A stretch of 64,000 bases of DNA, taken from contig OY969903.1 of assembly GCA_963704405.1 (NCBI GenBank), positions 620,001-684,000 on the forward strand. The letters are read 5' to 3'. The position numbers were made by a program, and so were the translations under genes. Source of the stretch: MFD01213-c1 sp963704405. GTDB lineage: Bacteria > Planctomycetota > Phycisphaerae > Tepidisphaerales > Tepidisphaeraceae. The notes below the pieces were generated by a model. The model did not search any database. It had not been told where the DNA came from and saw only the letters and a program-made list of their open reading frames with translations. Shown here in pieces: positions 36,444-44,363 of this stretch (its first letter is position 1; the number at the start of each line of letters is the position of its first letter).

Positions 36444-36550
36444 TTATAGGGATTAGTTTCTCATTTTCGTGGGCATTCTTGCCGTCTCAGTCCCCCTCCC
36501 GATGTACCGGGAGAGAGGACTAAGTAGCAAAGCAATTGTGCCAGAACGGC

Positions 36551-37552
36551 TCATCCGCCATTCAAGAACTTCTGGATAGCCGGATCGCTCAAATTATCTT
36601 TGGTGATGAGTTCGACACCGCTATCCACCTTATCCGGAACCTGTTCGCCGCGGATCGCGCCAACACAGGCTTTAACGCCTTCGTATCCCATTTTCTTGGG
36701 GTTTTGGGAGATCAGGGCATCAATGTCGCCTTTCTTCAGGGCATCCACGAGGGCCGGGGTGGCGTCGAAGCCAACGAAGTGGATTTTCCCGTTGAGCTGT
36801 ACACCGCGCAGGGCGTTGAGCATGCCAAGTGTGCTGGATTCATTGGGGCAGAAGACTCCATCGGCCTGACGAAGCTGGTCGAGGAGATTCATTGCGGTCG
36901 ATTGTGCTTCGCTGATGCTTGCTCCGCCGTAACGGTTATCGACGAGCATGGTGATGTCCGGGTTCTTCTTCATCGTATCGAGGAAGCCCTGTTCGCGTTC
37001 GTTGGTGCTGGCGGAGCCTTCGACGTAGCGGAGCAGAACGACTTTTCCTTTACCGCCAAGGATTTTGACGAGCTGCTCGCCGGCCATCACACCGCCTTGA
37101 TAGTTGTTGGTCGCGACAAAGCTGATGAAATCCTTGCCAGCTTCACCGTTAAGGGCGGAGTCGATGATGACAACGGGGATTTTCTTGCTGGTGGCTGATT
37201 GGACAGGCGCGAGCAGTGCATGGTCATCAAGGGGGGCGAGAACGATGCCGTTGACGTTGTCCGAAACAAACTGCTGAACCACGGAGATTTGCCCGGCGCG
37301 GTCATCCTCCTTGACGGGCCCTTTATATTGGATGTCGACACCAAGGTCATTGCCAGCTTGCATCGCGCCTGCCCGGACGGATTGCCAGTAAGAATGTGAG
37401 GTGCCCTTGGGAATGACGGCGATGGTTAGCCGAGTGCCGTTTGCGCCGGAAGCCTGGGTGGTTGCGCCACCGCCGGATTGATCGCTCTTGCTGCAACCGA
37501 TCAAAGAGGCGGCTGCCAGAACCAAGGCGATGAAGGACGCTGACTTGTGCAT
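36551..37552 (-). CDS. Sugar-binding lipoprotein of the ABC importer (RbsB type)
   Basis: 333 aa. N-terminal lipoprotein signal FIALVLAAASLIGCSKSDQSGG with Cys in the LIGC box. Type-1 periplasmic binding fold: LTIAVIPKGTSHSYWQSVRA, MQAGNDLGVDIQYKGPVKED, NGIVLAPLDDHALLAPVQSA, IPVVIIDSALNGEAGKDFIS, VVLLRYVEGSASTNEREQGF, GVFCPNESSTLGMLNAL, and IHFVGFDATPALVDALKKGD. It captures the sugar and delivers it to the permease. First gene of the operon SBP-ATPase-permease, separated by about 100 bases from the ATPase. Confidence 0.92.
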   Translation of the reverse strand: MHKSASFIALVLAAASLIGCSKSDQSGGGATTQASGANGTRLTIAVIPKGTSHSYWQSVRAGAMQAGNDLGVDIQYKGPVKEDDRAGQISVVQQFVSDNVNGIVLAPLDDHALLAPVQSATSKKIPVVIIDSALNGEAGKDFISFVATNNYQGGVMAGEQLVKILGGKGKVVLLRYVEGSASTNEREQGFLDTMKKNPDITMLVDNRYGGASISEAQSTAMNLLDQLRQADGVFCPNESSTLGMLNALRGVQLNGKIHFVGFDATPALVDALKKGDIDALISQNPKKMGYEGVKACVGAIRGEQVPDKVDSGVELITKDNLSDPAIQKFLNGG

Positions 37553-37646
37553 ACGTTTTCTCCAGAGGTTTTAGGATCTCTTCAATTTCAGACGGGTCGT
37601 CTTTGGAACGGCGATGGGGACATCGCCACGTCCAGTTAGTCTACCG

Positions 37647-39485
37647 TTATTGGGGGTTAAGTTTAAGGGCCTTGAGATTCATCAGCGGGGGAGACGTGAT
37701 CTCGGAAGCCCGGATTGCGATAGTGAGGGGGCCGAGCTTACCCAGGGAAAGAGCGCCAACCGTAATGGTGGTGAAATCATCGGCATTTTTGGTTGGCTCG
37801 ACTTTGCCCCCCAGTTTCTGGTCGCCGGCGGCTATTTCATACCGACCACCGGCGTGTTTCGGATCGCAGGAATAGGTGAGTTGCACGCTATACATTCCTG
37901 GCTGAGTGACATTAACTTCCCATCCGGCGACATCGTCGCCGGTGCCGAGCGTCAGCACATTCTGCCGCCGACGGGATGATACCTTGGCGGAACCGGTCAG
38001 GCTGGCGTCAGCCGGTTGAAGGGTGAATGCCCCATCCGCATCGGCATCGAGCGGTGGAACAAATGTCTGTGGCGGGCCATCTAGTTCAGCGACGACAACA
38101 CTCGCAATAGTGTCGGGCGCATCGCCCGACAGTTGGATTGCGGTGCCGCCTTTGCTGATCTCAACCGGGAATGTCCTGTCGGGCGATGCCAGCAGATATG
38201 CCTTATTGATTTTGCTCTTGAGCGGCAGCCAAAGAGCGCCATCCTCAGGCCAATTGAAGACATGGAGAAAAAGCTTCGCAGGCTGACCGGTTGCCGGGTC
38301 GGCGGGTTTTTGGGTGATCCGCCCAAAGCGAGGCTGGCGTTTGAAGGGCGTGGCGCTGGAACCATAGATGGAGTCGCCGTTGGTTTTAAGCCATCCACCA
38401 ACTGCCTGCAGGCGTTCAACTTCCGGTTGTGGGATGACGCCCTGGGATGTGGGGCCGACGTTCAGAAGATAGTTGCCGCCTTTGCTGGCGATATCGATCA
38501 GGTTATGCAGGAGATTTTCAACCGGTTTGAAGTTCTGGTCGTCGGATTTGTAGCCCCAGGTGTCGTTAATCGTCATGCAGGTTTCCCAGTCGCGACCGGG
38601 AAAACCGCCTGGGGGAATGAACTGTTCGGGGGTTTCGGTGTCGCCGCGGAATCCACCGCCTAAGCGGTTGTTCCAGACGATCTGGGGCTGAAGTTCGTGC
38701 ATCAGGTCAACGAACGGCTGGGCGCGTTTGCGCGTCATCGAGGGGGTGGGGGTATCGAACCAGAGGACGGCGACGGGGCCATAGTTGGTCAGGATCTCGC
38801 ACATCTGGGGGAGGGCGACGGTTTTGAGATAGTCGTCAAATGATCCGTCCTGGGCGGAATCCCAGTGAGGGGTTTTGCGGCCATTTTTAATGAAGGCGTC
38901 GCCGCCGGGGTGATGCCAGTCCTGCACCTGGGAGTAATAGAACCCAAGCTTGATGTTTTGCTTCTGACATGCTTTCGCCAACTCGGCGAGCGGATCACGT
39001 TTGAAGGGGGTGGCGTCGAAAATATTGTACCCATCCACCTGGGTATGAAACATCGCAAAGCCGTCATGATGTTTGGCGGTGATGACGATGTATTTCATGC
39101 CCGCGTTTTTGGCCAGGGATACCCATTCATCGGCGTTGAATTTTTCCGCCGTGAATTGCCCGGCGTATTTCGCATAGGCCGCAAGTGGGATGGAGGCATT
39201 GTTCATGATCCACTCGCCGATGTCGGGGATGGCTTTGCCGTTATAGAAACCCGCGGGAACGGAATAGACGCCCCAGTGGATAAACATGCCAAAACGGGCC
39301 TCACGCCACCAGGCCATGCGGGCATTGTGCTGTTCAGGAGTCTCGGCGGGTGCGGTGGTTGGGTTCATGGCGGAAGGTGTGGAGGGGCTGTCGGCGGCAA
39401 TCGCGCAGAAGCTCGAAGAGCCAACAAGTGCTGCCACAATCGAGCAAAACAACACCCGGCCAATCGATTGCATCGGTCCATGCAT
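37647..39485 (-). CDS. GH29 alpha-L-fucosidase
   Basis: 612 aa. Signal peptide VLFCSIVAALVGSSSFCAIA (about residues 9-28). GH29 blocks: WREARFGMFIHWGVYSVPAG, DEWVSLAKNAGMKYIVITAK with HHDGFAMFHT, KLGFYYSQVQDWHHPGGDAF, and the nucleophile region VAVLWFDTPTPSM, followed by PQIVWNNRLGGGFRGDTETP and NLLNVGPTSQG-type block (NYLLNVGPTSQGVIPQPEVE). A C-terminal beta-sandwich (about 130 residues) may bind carbohydrate. It lies upstream of the ABC operon in the same direction (37553-37646 between), so co-expression is plausible. The ATG at 39485 is preceded by GAGGACAGAA; an in-frame start at 39563 is an alternative. Unlike the other fucosidase it has no PEP-CTERM. Confidence 0.92.
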   Translation of the reverse strand: MHGPMQSIGRVLFCSIVAALVGSSSFCAIAADSPSTPSAMNPTTAPAETPEQHNARMAWWREARFGMFIHWGVYSVPAGFYNGKAIPDIGEWIMNNASIPLAAYAKYAGQFTAEKFNADEWVSLAKNAGMKYIVITAKHHDGFAMFHTQVDGYNIFDATPFKRDPLAELAKACQKQNIKLGFYYSQVQDWHHPGGDAFIKNGRKTPHWDSAQDGSFDDYLKTVALPQMCEILTNYGPVAVLWFDTPTPSMTRKRAQPFVDLMHELQPQIVWNNRLGGGFRGDTETPEQFIPPGGFPGRDWETCMTINDTWGYKSDDQNFKPVENLLHNLIDIASKGGNYLLNVGPTSQGVIPQPEVERLQAVGGWLKTNGDSIYGSSATPFKRQPRFGRITQKPADPATGQPAKLFLHVFNWPEDGALWLPLKSKINKAYLLASPDRTFPVEISKGGTAIQLSGDAPDTIASVVVAELDGPPQTFVPPLDADADGAFTLQPADASLTGSAKVSSRRRQNVLTLGTGDDVAGWEVNVTQPGMYSVQLTYSCDPKHAGGRYEIAAGDQKLGGKVEPTKNADDFTTITVGALSLGKLGPLTIAIRASEITSPPLMNLKALKLNPQ

Positions 39486-39654
39486 TTCTGTCCTCGTTTG
39501 CAAACTGCTATTTTTCGCCGATTCGGGGGAGGGGATTGAACCACGATATGAATAGTGATGCAACGGGGGTTTTGTTGATGTGCCGGAGTATCGAGCAAGA
39601 GGGTAAGAGTTATGCTTTTGCCCTGCGCGGGGATGGTTCTCTTATTTCTGATTA

Positions 39655-40250
39655 TCAGCTGACTCGATGCAATCGATGAAAATCGTCGGGTGTGTCGACG
39701 TCAAATTCGCCTTCATCCATCGGCACGCTGGTCACCTGCATTGCGTGTTCTTCCAGCGCCTGCTGGCGCCGGTATTCACGGGCAGATTGCGAAGGACGTG
39801 GAAATAATTGCGATTGAAAATAGCCGGCACGCCCAGCGCCTCGGCATATGACGCGGCCGCAATTGGATAACCCCCATTTTCATACCCCGCGATCAGCCTT
39901 CGCATGACCGAAGAATCAACCAGCGGCTGATCGCAAAGCATCACAATGACCGCCGCCAGATCAGGCGCGGCATCCTCGGCGGTGATAATGCCGGACCGAA
40001 TCGAACTGCCCATCCCATGCTTCCAGTCCGGGTTTTCGGTAATGACCACCGGCAGCCCTTCCAATTCGGTGTACATCCGCGGCGCATCGTGACCGACCAC
40101 CACAACAATCGGCGCACACCCGCACTCAATACCGACATCCACCGCGCGGCGAAGCAGCGTCTTGCCGCGATACTGCAACAACTGCTTAGGCGATCCCATT
40201 CGGCTCGAACCACCTGCCGCCAGGATGATGAGTCCAAAGCTGCCGTTCAT
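39655..40250 (-). CDS. mocA: Molybdenum cofactor cytidylyltransferase-like protein (frameshifted)
   Basis: About 198 aa after adding one base near 39763-39773. NTP-transferase fold: FGLIILAAGGSSRMGSPKQL (LAAGxSxRMG), YRGKTLLRRAVDVG, VVVVGHDAPRMYTELEGLPV, HGMGSSIRSGI, VIVMLCDQPLVDSSVMRRLI, ALGVPAIFNRNYFHVL. After the break the last 35 codons read QQALEEHAMQVTSVPMDEGE then FDVDTPDDFHRL, the standard closing DVDTPxD of the family. It overlaps xdhC by 4 bases. It transfers CMP to molybdopterin in the maturation of molybdoenzymes; whether it is MocA or a relative cannot be settled. Confidence 0.85.
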
Positions 40251-41428
40251 TTACATCCCCCTGCGGTGAATTGCTTTGAGGCAACTGATTCGGCGGACAC
40301 GATGCGCGTGGCCGCCGGCCGATGAATCGGGCCGGCCCGCCTGCGCAGCGGACCGCCGGGCCGCTCATTCAGGACGGTCAGAATTTCCCCGATGATCGCG
40401 ATCGCCACCTGATCCGGGCCTTCGGCTCCGATGTCCAAACCGACCGGGGCATGAAGGCGATCGAGCCGCTCTTGCGCCGGGCGGAATCCTGTGTCAGCCG
40501 CCTCGGCCAGGATTCGTTCGGTGCGGGCGCGAGGGCCGAGTGCGCCGATGTATCGAGCGGGCGAACGAAGCAGTGTTTCGAGCAGTTGCCGATCATCAGG
40601 ATAATGATGCGTCATCACGACGGCGGCGGTGTCCGGCGTCAATTGCAGCTTGTCTGCGATATCAGCCGCCTCGCAACAAATGACAGCATTCGCCCCTGGA
40701 AACCGATCCGCACGGGCATAACCAGGGCGGCGGTCCCAGATGGTGACGTGCCAGCCGAGCGACTTGGCGGCGCGCATCAGCGGCAGCGCATCATGACCGG
40801 CTCCGAAAATAATTAAGTGCGTGGGCGGCTGGATCGATTCGACGAGCGCGTGGATGCAGGCACCGCCGAGCTGATAAGTAATCGTGGCAGATTCGCGTTG
40901 CGCGAGGCAGGACAACGCATCCATTTCGATCGCCGACGCCAGTTCATTGCATTGAATGGAATTGTATTGGATGCCGGCTTTGGTCATCGCCAGCGAATCG
41001 CCGGGCCGGGTGGATGTCCGGCCCGCCGCAGCGAACATCGTTGCTAGCACCCCGGCGGCGCACTGCTGCATGCACCTGCGAATGAATTCGATCGGCTGCG
41101 ATGAAGCGGCGAGCCGCTCGATAAAGACTTCTATTGACCCGTTGCAACCCAGCCCGAACCCCCAGGCCGCCTCTTCATCCGAACCATCATAACGGACAAG
41201 GACATTGCGATTGTCATCGGTAAGAAGCCTGCCGCGCCGAGCGACGTCGGCTTCCAGGCATCCACCGCTGACGGACCCAAACCGTTCGCCTGCCGCGGTG
41301 ACGAGCATTCGAGCGCCCGGCAGACGGTAAGACGAGCCTTCAACGCGGACAACAGTGGCAAGTGTGGCGGGTTCGGTGCTGAGAACGGTTTGATCGACAG
41401 CGCTGAGAATATCCAGAAGGTCGCGCAT
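40247..41428 (-). CDS. XdhC/CoxI family molybdoenzyme maturation factor
   Basis: 393 aa. N-terminal XdhC_CoxI region ATLATVVRVEGSSYRLPGAR, RFGSVSGGCLEADVARRGRL, FGLGCNGSIEVFIERL. C-terminal XdhC Rossmann domain THLIIFGAGHDALPLMRAAK, HVTIWDRRPGYARADRFPGA, VVMTHHYPDDRQLLETLLRS, YIGALGPRARTERIL, and VGLDIGAEGPDQVAIAIIGE. Such proteins bind Moco and help insert sulfurated cofactor into xanthine dehydrogenase-type enzymes. It overlaps mocA by 4 bases, so the two are an operon. No molybdoenzyme structural genes are in the window. Confidence 0.9.
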   Translation of the reverse strand: MRDLLDILSAVDQTVLSTEPATLATVVRVEGSSYRLPGARMLVTAAGERFGSVSGGCLEADVARRGRLLTDDNRNVLVRYDGSDEEAAWGFGLGCNGSIEVFIERLAASSQPIEFIRRCMQQCAAGVLATMFAAAGRTSTRPGDSLAMTKAGIQYNSIQCNELASAIEMDALSCLAQRESATITYQLGGACIHALVESIQPPTHLIIFGAGHDALPLMRAAKSLGWHVTIWDRRPGYARADRFPGANAVICCEAADIADKLQLTPDTAAVVMTHHYPDDRQLLETLLRSPARYIGALGPRARTERILAEAADTGFRPAQERLDRLHAPVGLDIGAEGPDQVAIAIIGEILTVLNERPGGPLRRRAGPIHRPAATRIVSAESVASKQFTAGGCK

Positions 41429-41632
41429 TTTCCTATCGGTTATTAGCCCTCAGCATAGAGAATGTTGCAATCCGGCGGGAAAAATTACGGCCCCAATTTT
41501 GTGTGTTTTTGACGCATTGCTTTTGCAATTTGTGAAATCGCCGCTTGCGGCATCGCAGATTGAAACCGGCGGGAAACGCCAAACGTCTCAACCCGCGTTT
41601 CCGCAAGCGGCGGACAACAAAACGCTAATTCG

Positions 41633-42061
41633 TCAAACCAATTTCGCGCTCAGCGAAATCTCCGGAACGCTCGCCAGCGCCTTGGATACCGGGCATCCCT
41701 TTTTGGCATCCTGGGCAATTTTCTGAAACGTCGCATCATCGATTCCCGGAATCTTTGCTTCCGTGTCGAGCGCGATCTTCGTGATCCCAAACCCGCCGGG
41801 AACCGGCTCAAACGTGACTTTTGCGGTGGTATGCACGCGTGTGGGAACGTGACCGGCTCCGGAAAGCATGGCCGACAACGCCATCGAAAAACACCCCGCA
41901 TGGGCGGCGGCGATCAGCTCTTCCGGGTTGGTTCCGGTCCCGTTTTCCATTCGCGACTGGAATGAATAAGCGCCTTCATAGGCACCGCTCCCCAGCTTCA
42001 TTTTTCCTTTGCCCTGCTTGAGATCACCGGACCATTCGGCTTCAGATTGACGGGTTGGCAT
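41633..42061 (-). CDS. OsmC/Ohr-family peroxidase
   Basis: 142 aa, typical of the OsmC family, thiol-dependent peroxidases of organic hydroperoxides in the cytosol. Seen: the two reactive cysteines in ELIAAAHAGCFSMALSAMLS and DAKKGCPVSKALA, the tail EISLSAKLV, and the N-terminal AEWSGDLKQGKGKMKLGSG. AGGAGACC lies before the ATG. It stands alone between xdhC and the defence island. Confidence 0.92.
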   Translation of the reverse strand: MPTRQSEAEWSGDLKQGKGKMKLGSGAYEGAYSFQSRMENGTGTNPEELIAAAHAGCFSMALSAMLSGAGHVPTRVHTTAKVTFEPVPGGFGITKIALDTEAKIPGIDDATFQKIAQDAKKGCPVSKALASVPEISLSAKLV

Positions 42062-42419
42062 TGCGGGTCTCCTTCTTGTTGGGTGCGCTGCAGCATGTAC
42101 GAGCGTGCATGTGTGCGTTAACGATTCAATTGACGCAAACAGACTATATAGATGTCGCGCCGCGTCAACCCGGCAATCGGTCGATCCGCGGTATCTGCTC
42201 GCCCTCGGCCAGCCGCACCGGCGTCGATCACATGCTCTATCCCGACCAGACCTCCATCACACTGAACACCATGGCAAAGGTCGCCCACTACTCGGCAAGA
42301 GAATATCGAGTTCTCGCTACGATGAGCGGGCCGCACCGCAGCCAGGGCTTTAGCTTCGATCAATGGAAGCTTGTTCATTCCCATATCCCAGTCCCCGCAC
42401 GCAGGTCAGATTGAGAAGT

Positions 42420-42755
42420 AACCCTTTTATGAACCGCTAGCTATAGCTAGCCTACGCAAGCCAGAGCCGCCCCAGTTTGTTGGCCCGTCACGATTTGGCC
42501 TGATGGGGATGTCGAAAGCAACGTCGGAATTTGCAGGTAGATTGTTACTCCCCATATAGTCCGGGTCGCTAGGCTTATCTCAACGGTGGTTGGCGCAAAG
42601 CTGAGAGCGTGGCGAAATGCAAGAGGCCCGGTACCTCGGTTTCCTCCTCGCGCTTGCGCCTTGCGTCAGCCAATCTCTTCGCCCAAGGTGAGTGACGCTG
42701 GCGTCGTTTGGTGGTTTAGCGCCGTAGCCCGCCGCTCTTTCATGGTGAGTATCAG
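42420..42755 (+). ncRNA. Possible ncRNA/leader upstream of the reverse transcriptase (candidate only)
   Basis: No convincing gene is seen in 42062-42755. The last 335 bases before the RT start contain a 16-bp perfect palindrome (42436-42451) and several GC-rich short self-complementary stretches. Some defence RTs (for example DRT2, DRT9) use a structured RNA encoded just upstream as template; by analogy an RNA may lie here. The sequence itself does not prove it. Confidence 0.2.
42436..42451. repeat. Perfect 16-bp palindrome
   Basis: GCTAGCTATAGCTAGC, identical on both strands, in the gap between the OsmC gene and the RT. Possible regulator binding site or hairpin without a loop. Confidence 0.6.
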
Positions 42756-42842
42756 TTGAAACAATTCCTAGAGAGGGCGATAAAGAATATTGTCGCGCTA
42801 GGCGACACCGACATCTTCCCTTTTCCAACCGAAAATCACATC
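42756..42842 (+). pseudogene. 5' fragment of the reverse transcriptase gene, cut by an IS
   Basis: TTG start with GGTGAG about 6 bases upstream, then 29 codons reading LKQFLERAIKNIVALGDT and DIFPFPTENHI up to the IS boundary. The frame runs directly into the downstream part at 44372 (FRDQPALALALLEKYHK) once the IS and one copy of the target duplication are removed. The N-terminal GDTDIFPFP motif is, from memory, a hallmark of a group of defence RTs. It is cut off from the catalytic part, so this fragment makes no working enzyme in the present state. Confidence 0.8.
42835..42842. repeat. Target-site duplication, left copy
   Basis: ATCACATC directly left of the IS, repeated at 44364-44371 on the right. 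A perfect 8-bp duplication. Confidence 0.9.
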
Positions 42843-44363
42843 GGGTCTGACAATTCTTCAGGCGGCGATGCGGGTAGTCCAGTAGCGTTCCCATAAATCG
42901 CTTTGGTGCAAAGCTTCCAGCGCAACCATCGCCTCTGCATTGGCAGGTTTCCAGCGCATGCCGATGCCTTTGAGGCGGCGGCTCAGGCTTTTGCACATCG
43001 ATTCGGTGGGGCCGGAGCCGATGTCATAGCCGGCGGCGCGGAAGCTGGCGTAGTTCACCTTCTCACGCCGGCTCAGCAGGTAATGCATCAACTCGTCCAT
43101 GGCCTTGCGGTTGGACTTGCCTCGGGTTCGATTGCGGGTCTGATTCAGCAGTTCCCAGCAACAGTCCCATGATCGGCTCAATGCCGCCAGCACCTGCCCG
43201 GCCCAGTCGTTGCCTTGGGTGTTGTTTTCACCAAACAAGCTTCGTCGCGCCTGATGCACGTGCTGGCTGGCGTGGAAGTAATCCAGGATCACCGTCGTCT
43301 GCCGCTGAGGCAGATTCTGATCCACAAGCCTGGCGATCCACTCAGCGCCGTCGGTCACCGCGGCGATCTGATCGGCCCGCCTCAGGTGCACATCCGCCGA
43401 CATCTGGCGGAGCATCCGACCGGTCTGTTTCACGCTGCCGCGTGTGGCTCGCACCAGGCGATGATGTTTTTCCTGGTCGTAGATCGTCACCAGTTTCATC
43501 TCCTTGTAACGCTGGTCAGCGCCGCGGCGGCGTGTCAGCCGGCGGCGGCATACGCCTTTGCGCCGCTTGCGCGACTTGCGTTTGGCTTTGGCTTTTTCAA
43601 ATCGCTTGAGCATCTCCGCGTCGCTCACCATCGGCAGCATGAAGCCGTCGATCCCCACATACGCCCGTGATGTCACGGCACCATCGACCGTGCGGGTCGT
43701 GTTCCATTTGCCGGCGTCAAAATCGAACTCCAGTTGCTCCTGCTCCTGCCACTGGATCACCGCCTTGCCTTCGCTTTCGCACAACTGCCGCAGTTTTTCG
43801 TGGCTCAGCTTGACCTGCGCCAGCCTCTGCAGATTCGCCGCCGCACGCCGCTCCGAGCCTGAATCGATCGCAATTCGGCAAACCATCTCCCGCGCCGCCA
43901 CCGACACCCCGCTGTTGGCCAGATCCATCAGTTCATCCACCGGCGTGTCGCCGCTTTGGCCCACCTTTTCGTATCGCACCCGACGCAGTTGCACCAGTCC
44001 GTTGCACGTCACCGCCGTTCGCACCGCCACACCGTGACGCGCCAGCCCTCGCTGCACCGGGGGAAAAATCGGGCGAGGCCTCTGTCGCCTCAACCCGCAT
44101 CTGCACCGCCGTCTGGTAGGCGATGCGTCTGAACTCTCCCAGCACATCGCGGCAACGTTCCTCCGAGCCATCGATCAAATGACCGTCAGCCGCATCATTG
44201 ACCGCATCAGTCACCTCCCGCATCGCCTGTTCAAATTGAGCCTGCATCCTTTTGACGAATTCTTCCTTGTCCATCTTCGACAGCCGGTCCATGGCTACTC
44301 CTTTCCGATCCAACGCGGTCGGTTCCTCCATTATTACCCCGCGACGAAAGAATTGGCAGACCC
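42843..44363 (-). mobile_element. ISKra4-like insertion sequence with full ends
   Basis: 1521 bp. The left end begins GGGTCTGACAATTCTT and the right end, on the complementary strand, GGGTCTGCCAATTCTT: a 16-bp terminal inverted repeat with one mismatch. Both sides have the 8-bp duplication ATCACATC. The element carries one transposase gene (42858-44292, minus). It has inserted into codon 29/30 of an RT gene and is probably young, as the duplication is perfect. Its right end supplies in-frame start codons for the RT remainder. Confidence 0.92.
42858..44292 (-). CDS. ISKra4-family transposase with frameshift
   Basis: About 478 aa over two frames. ATG at 44292 has AAAGGAG 7 bases upstream. The first frame (about 77 codons, FVKRMQAQFEQAMREVTDAV, LIDGSEERCRDVLGEF) joins the second by a +1 shift at the run of five T and five C (minus strand; 44059-44068). 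The second frame has the DDE-type core: AYVGIDGFMLPMVSDAEMLK, QIAAVTDGAEWIARLVDQNL, TVILDYFHASQHVHQARRSL and the ISKra4-like end GSGPTESMCKSLSRRLKGIG then MRWKPANAEAMVALEALHQS. Some ISKra4 subgroups are reported to use programmed frameshifting, so the shift may be functional; a homopolymer sequencing error is equally possible. Confidence 0.85.

Noticed and set aside
42580..42996. 138-codon minus-strand frame at the IS left end
   Set aside because: It spans the RT 5' fragment and IS terminus, has no domain and is broken by the IS boundary.
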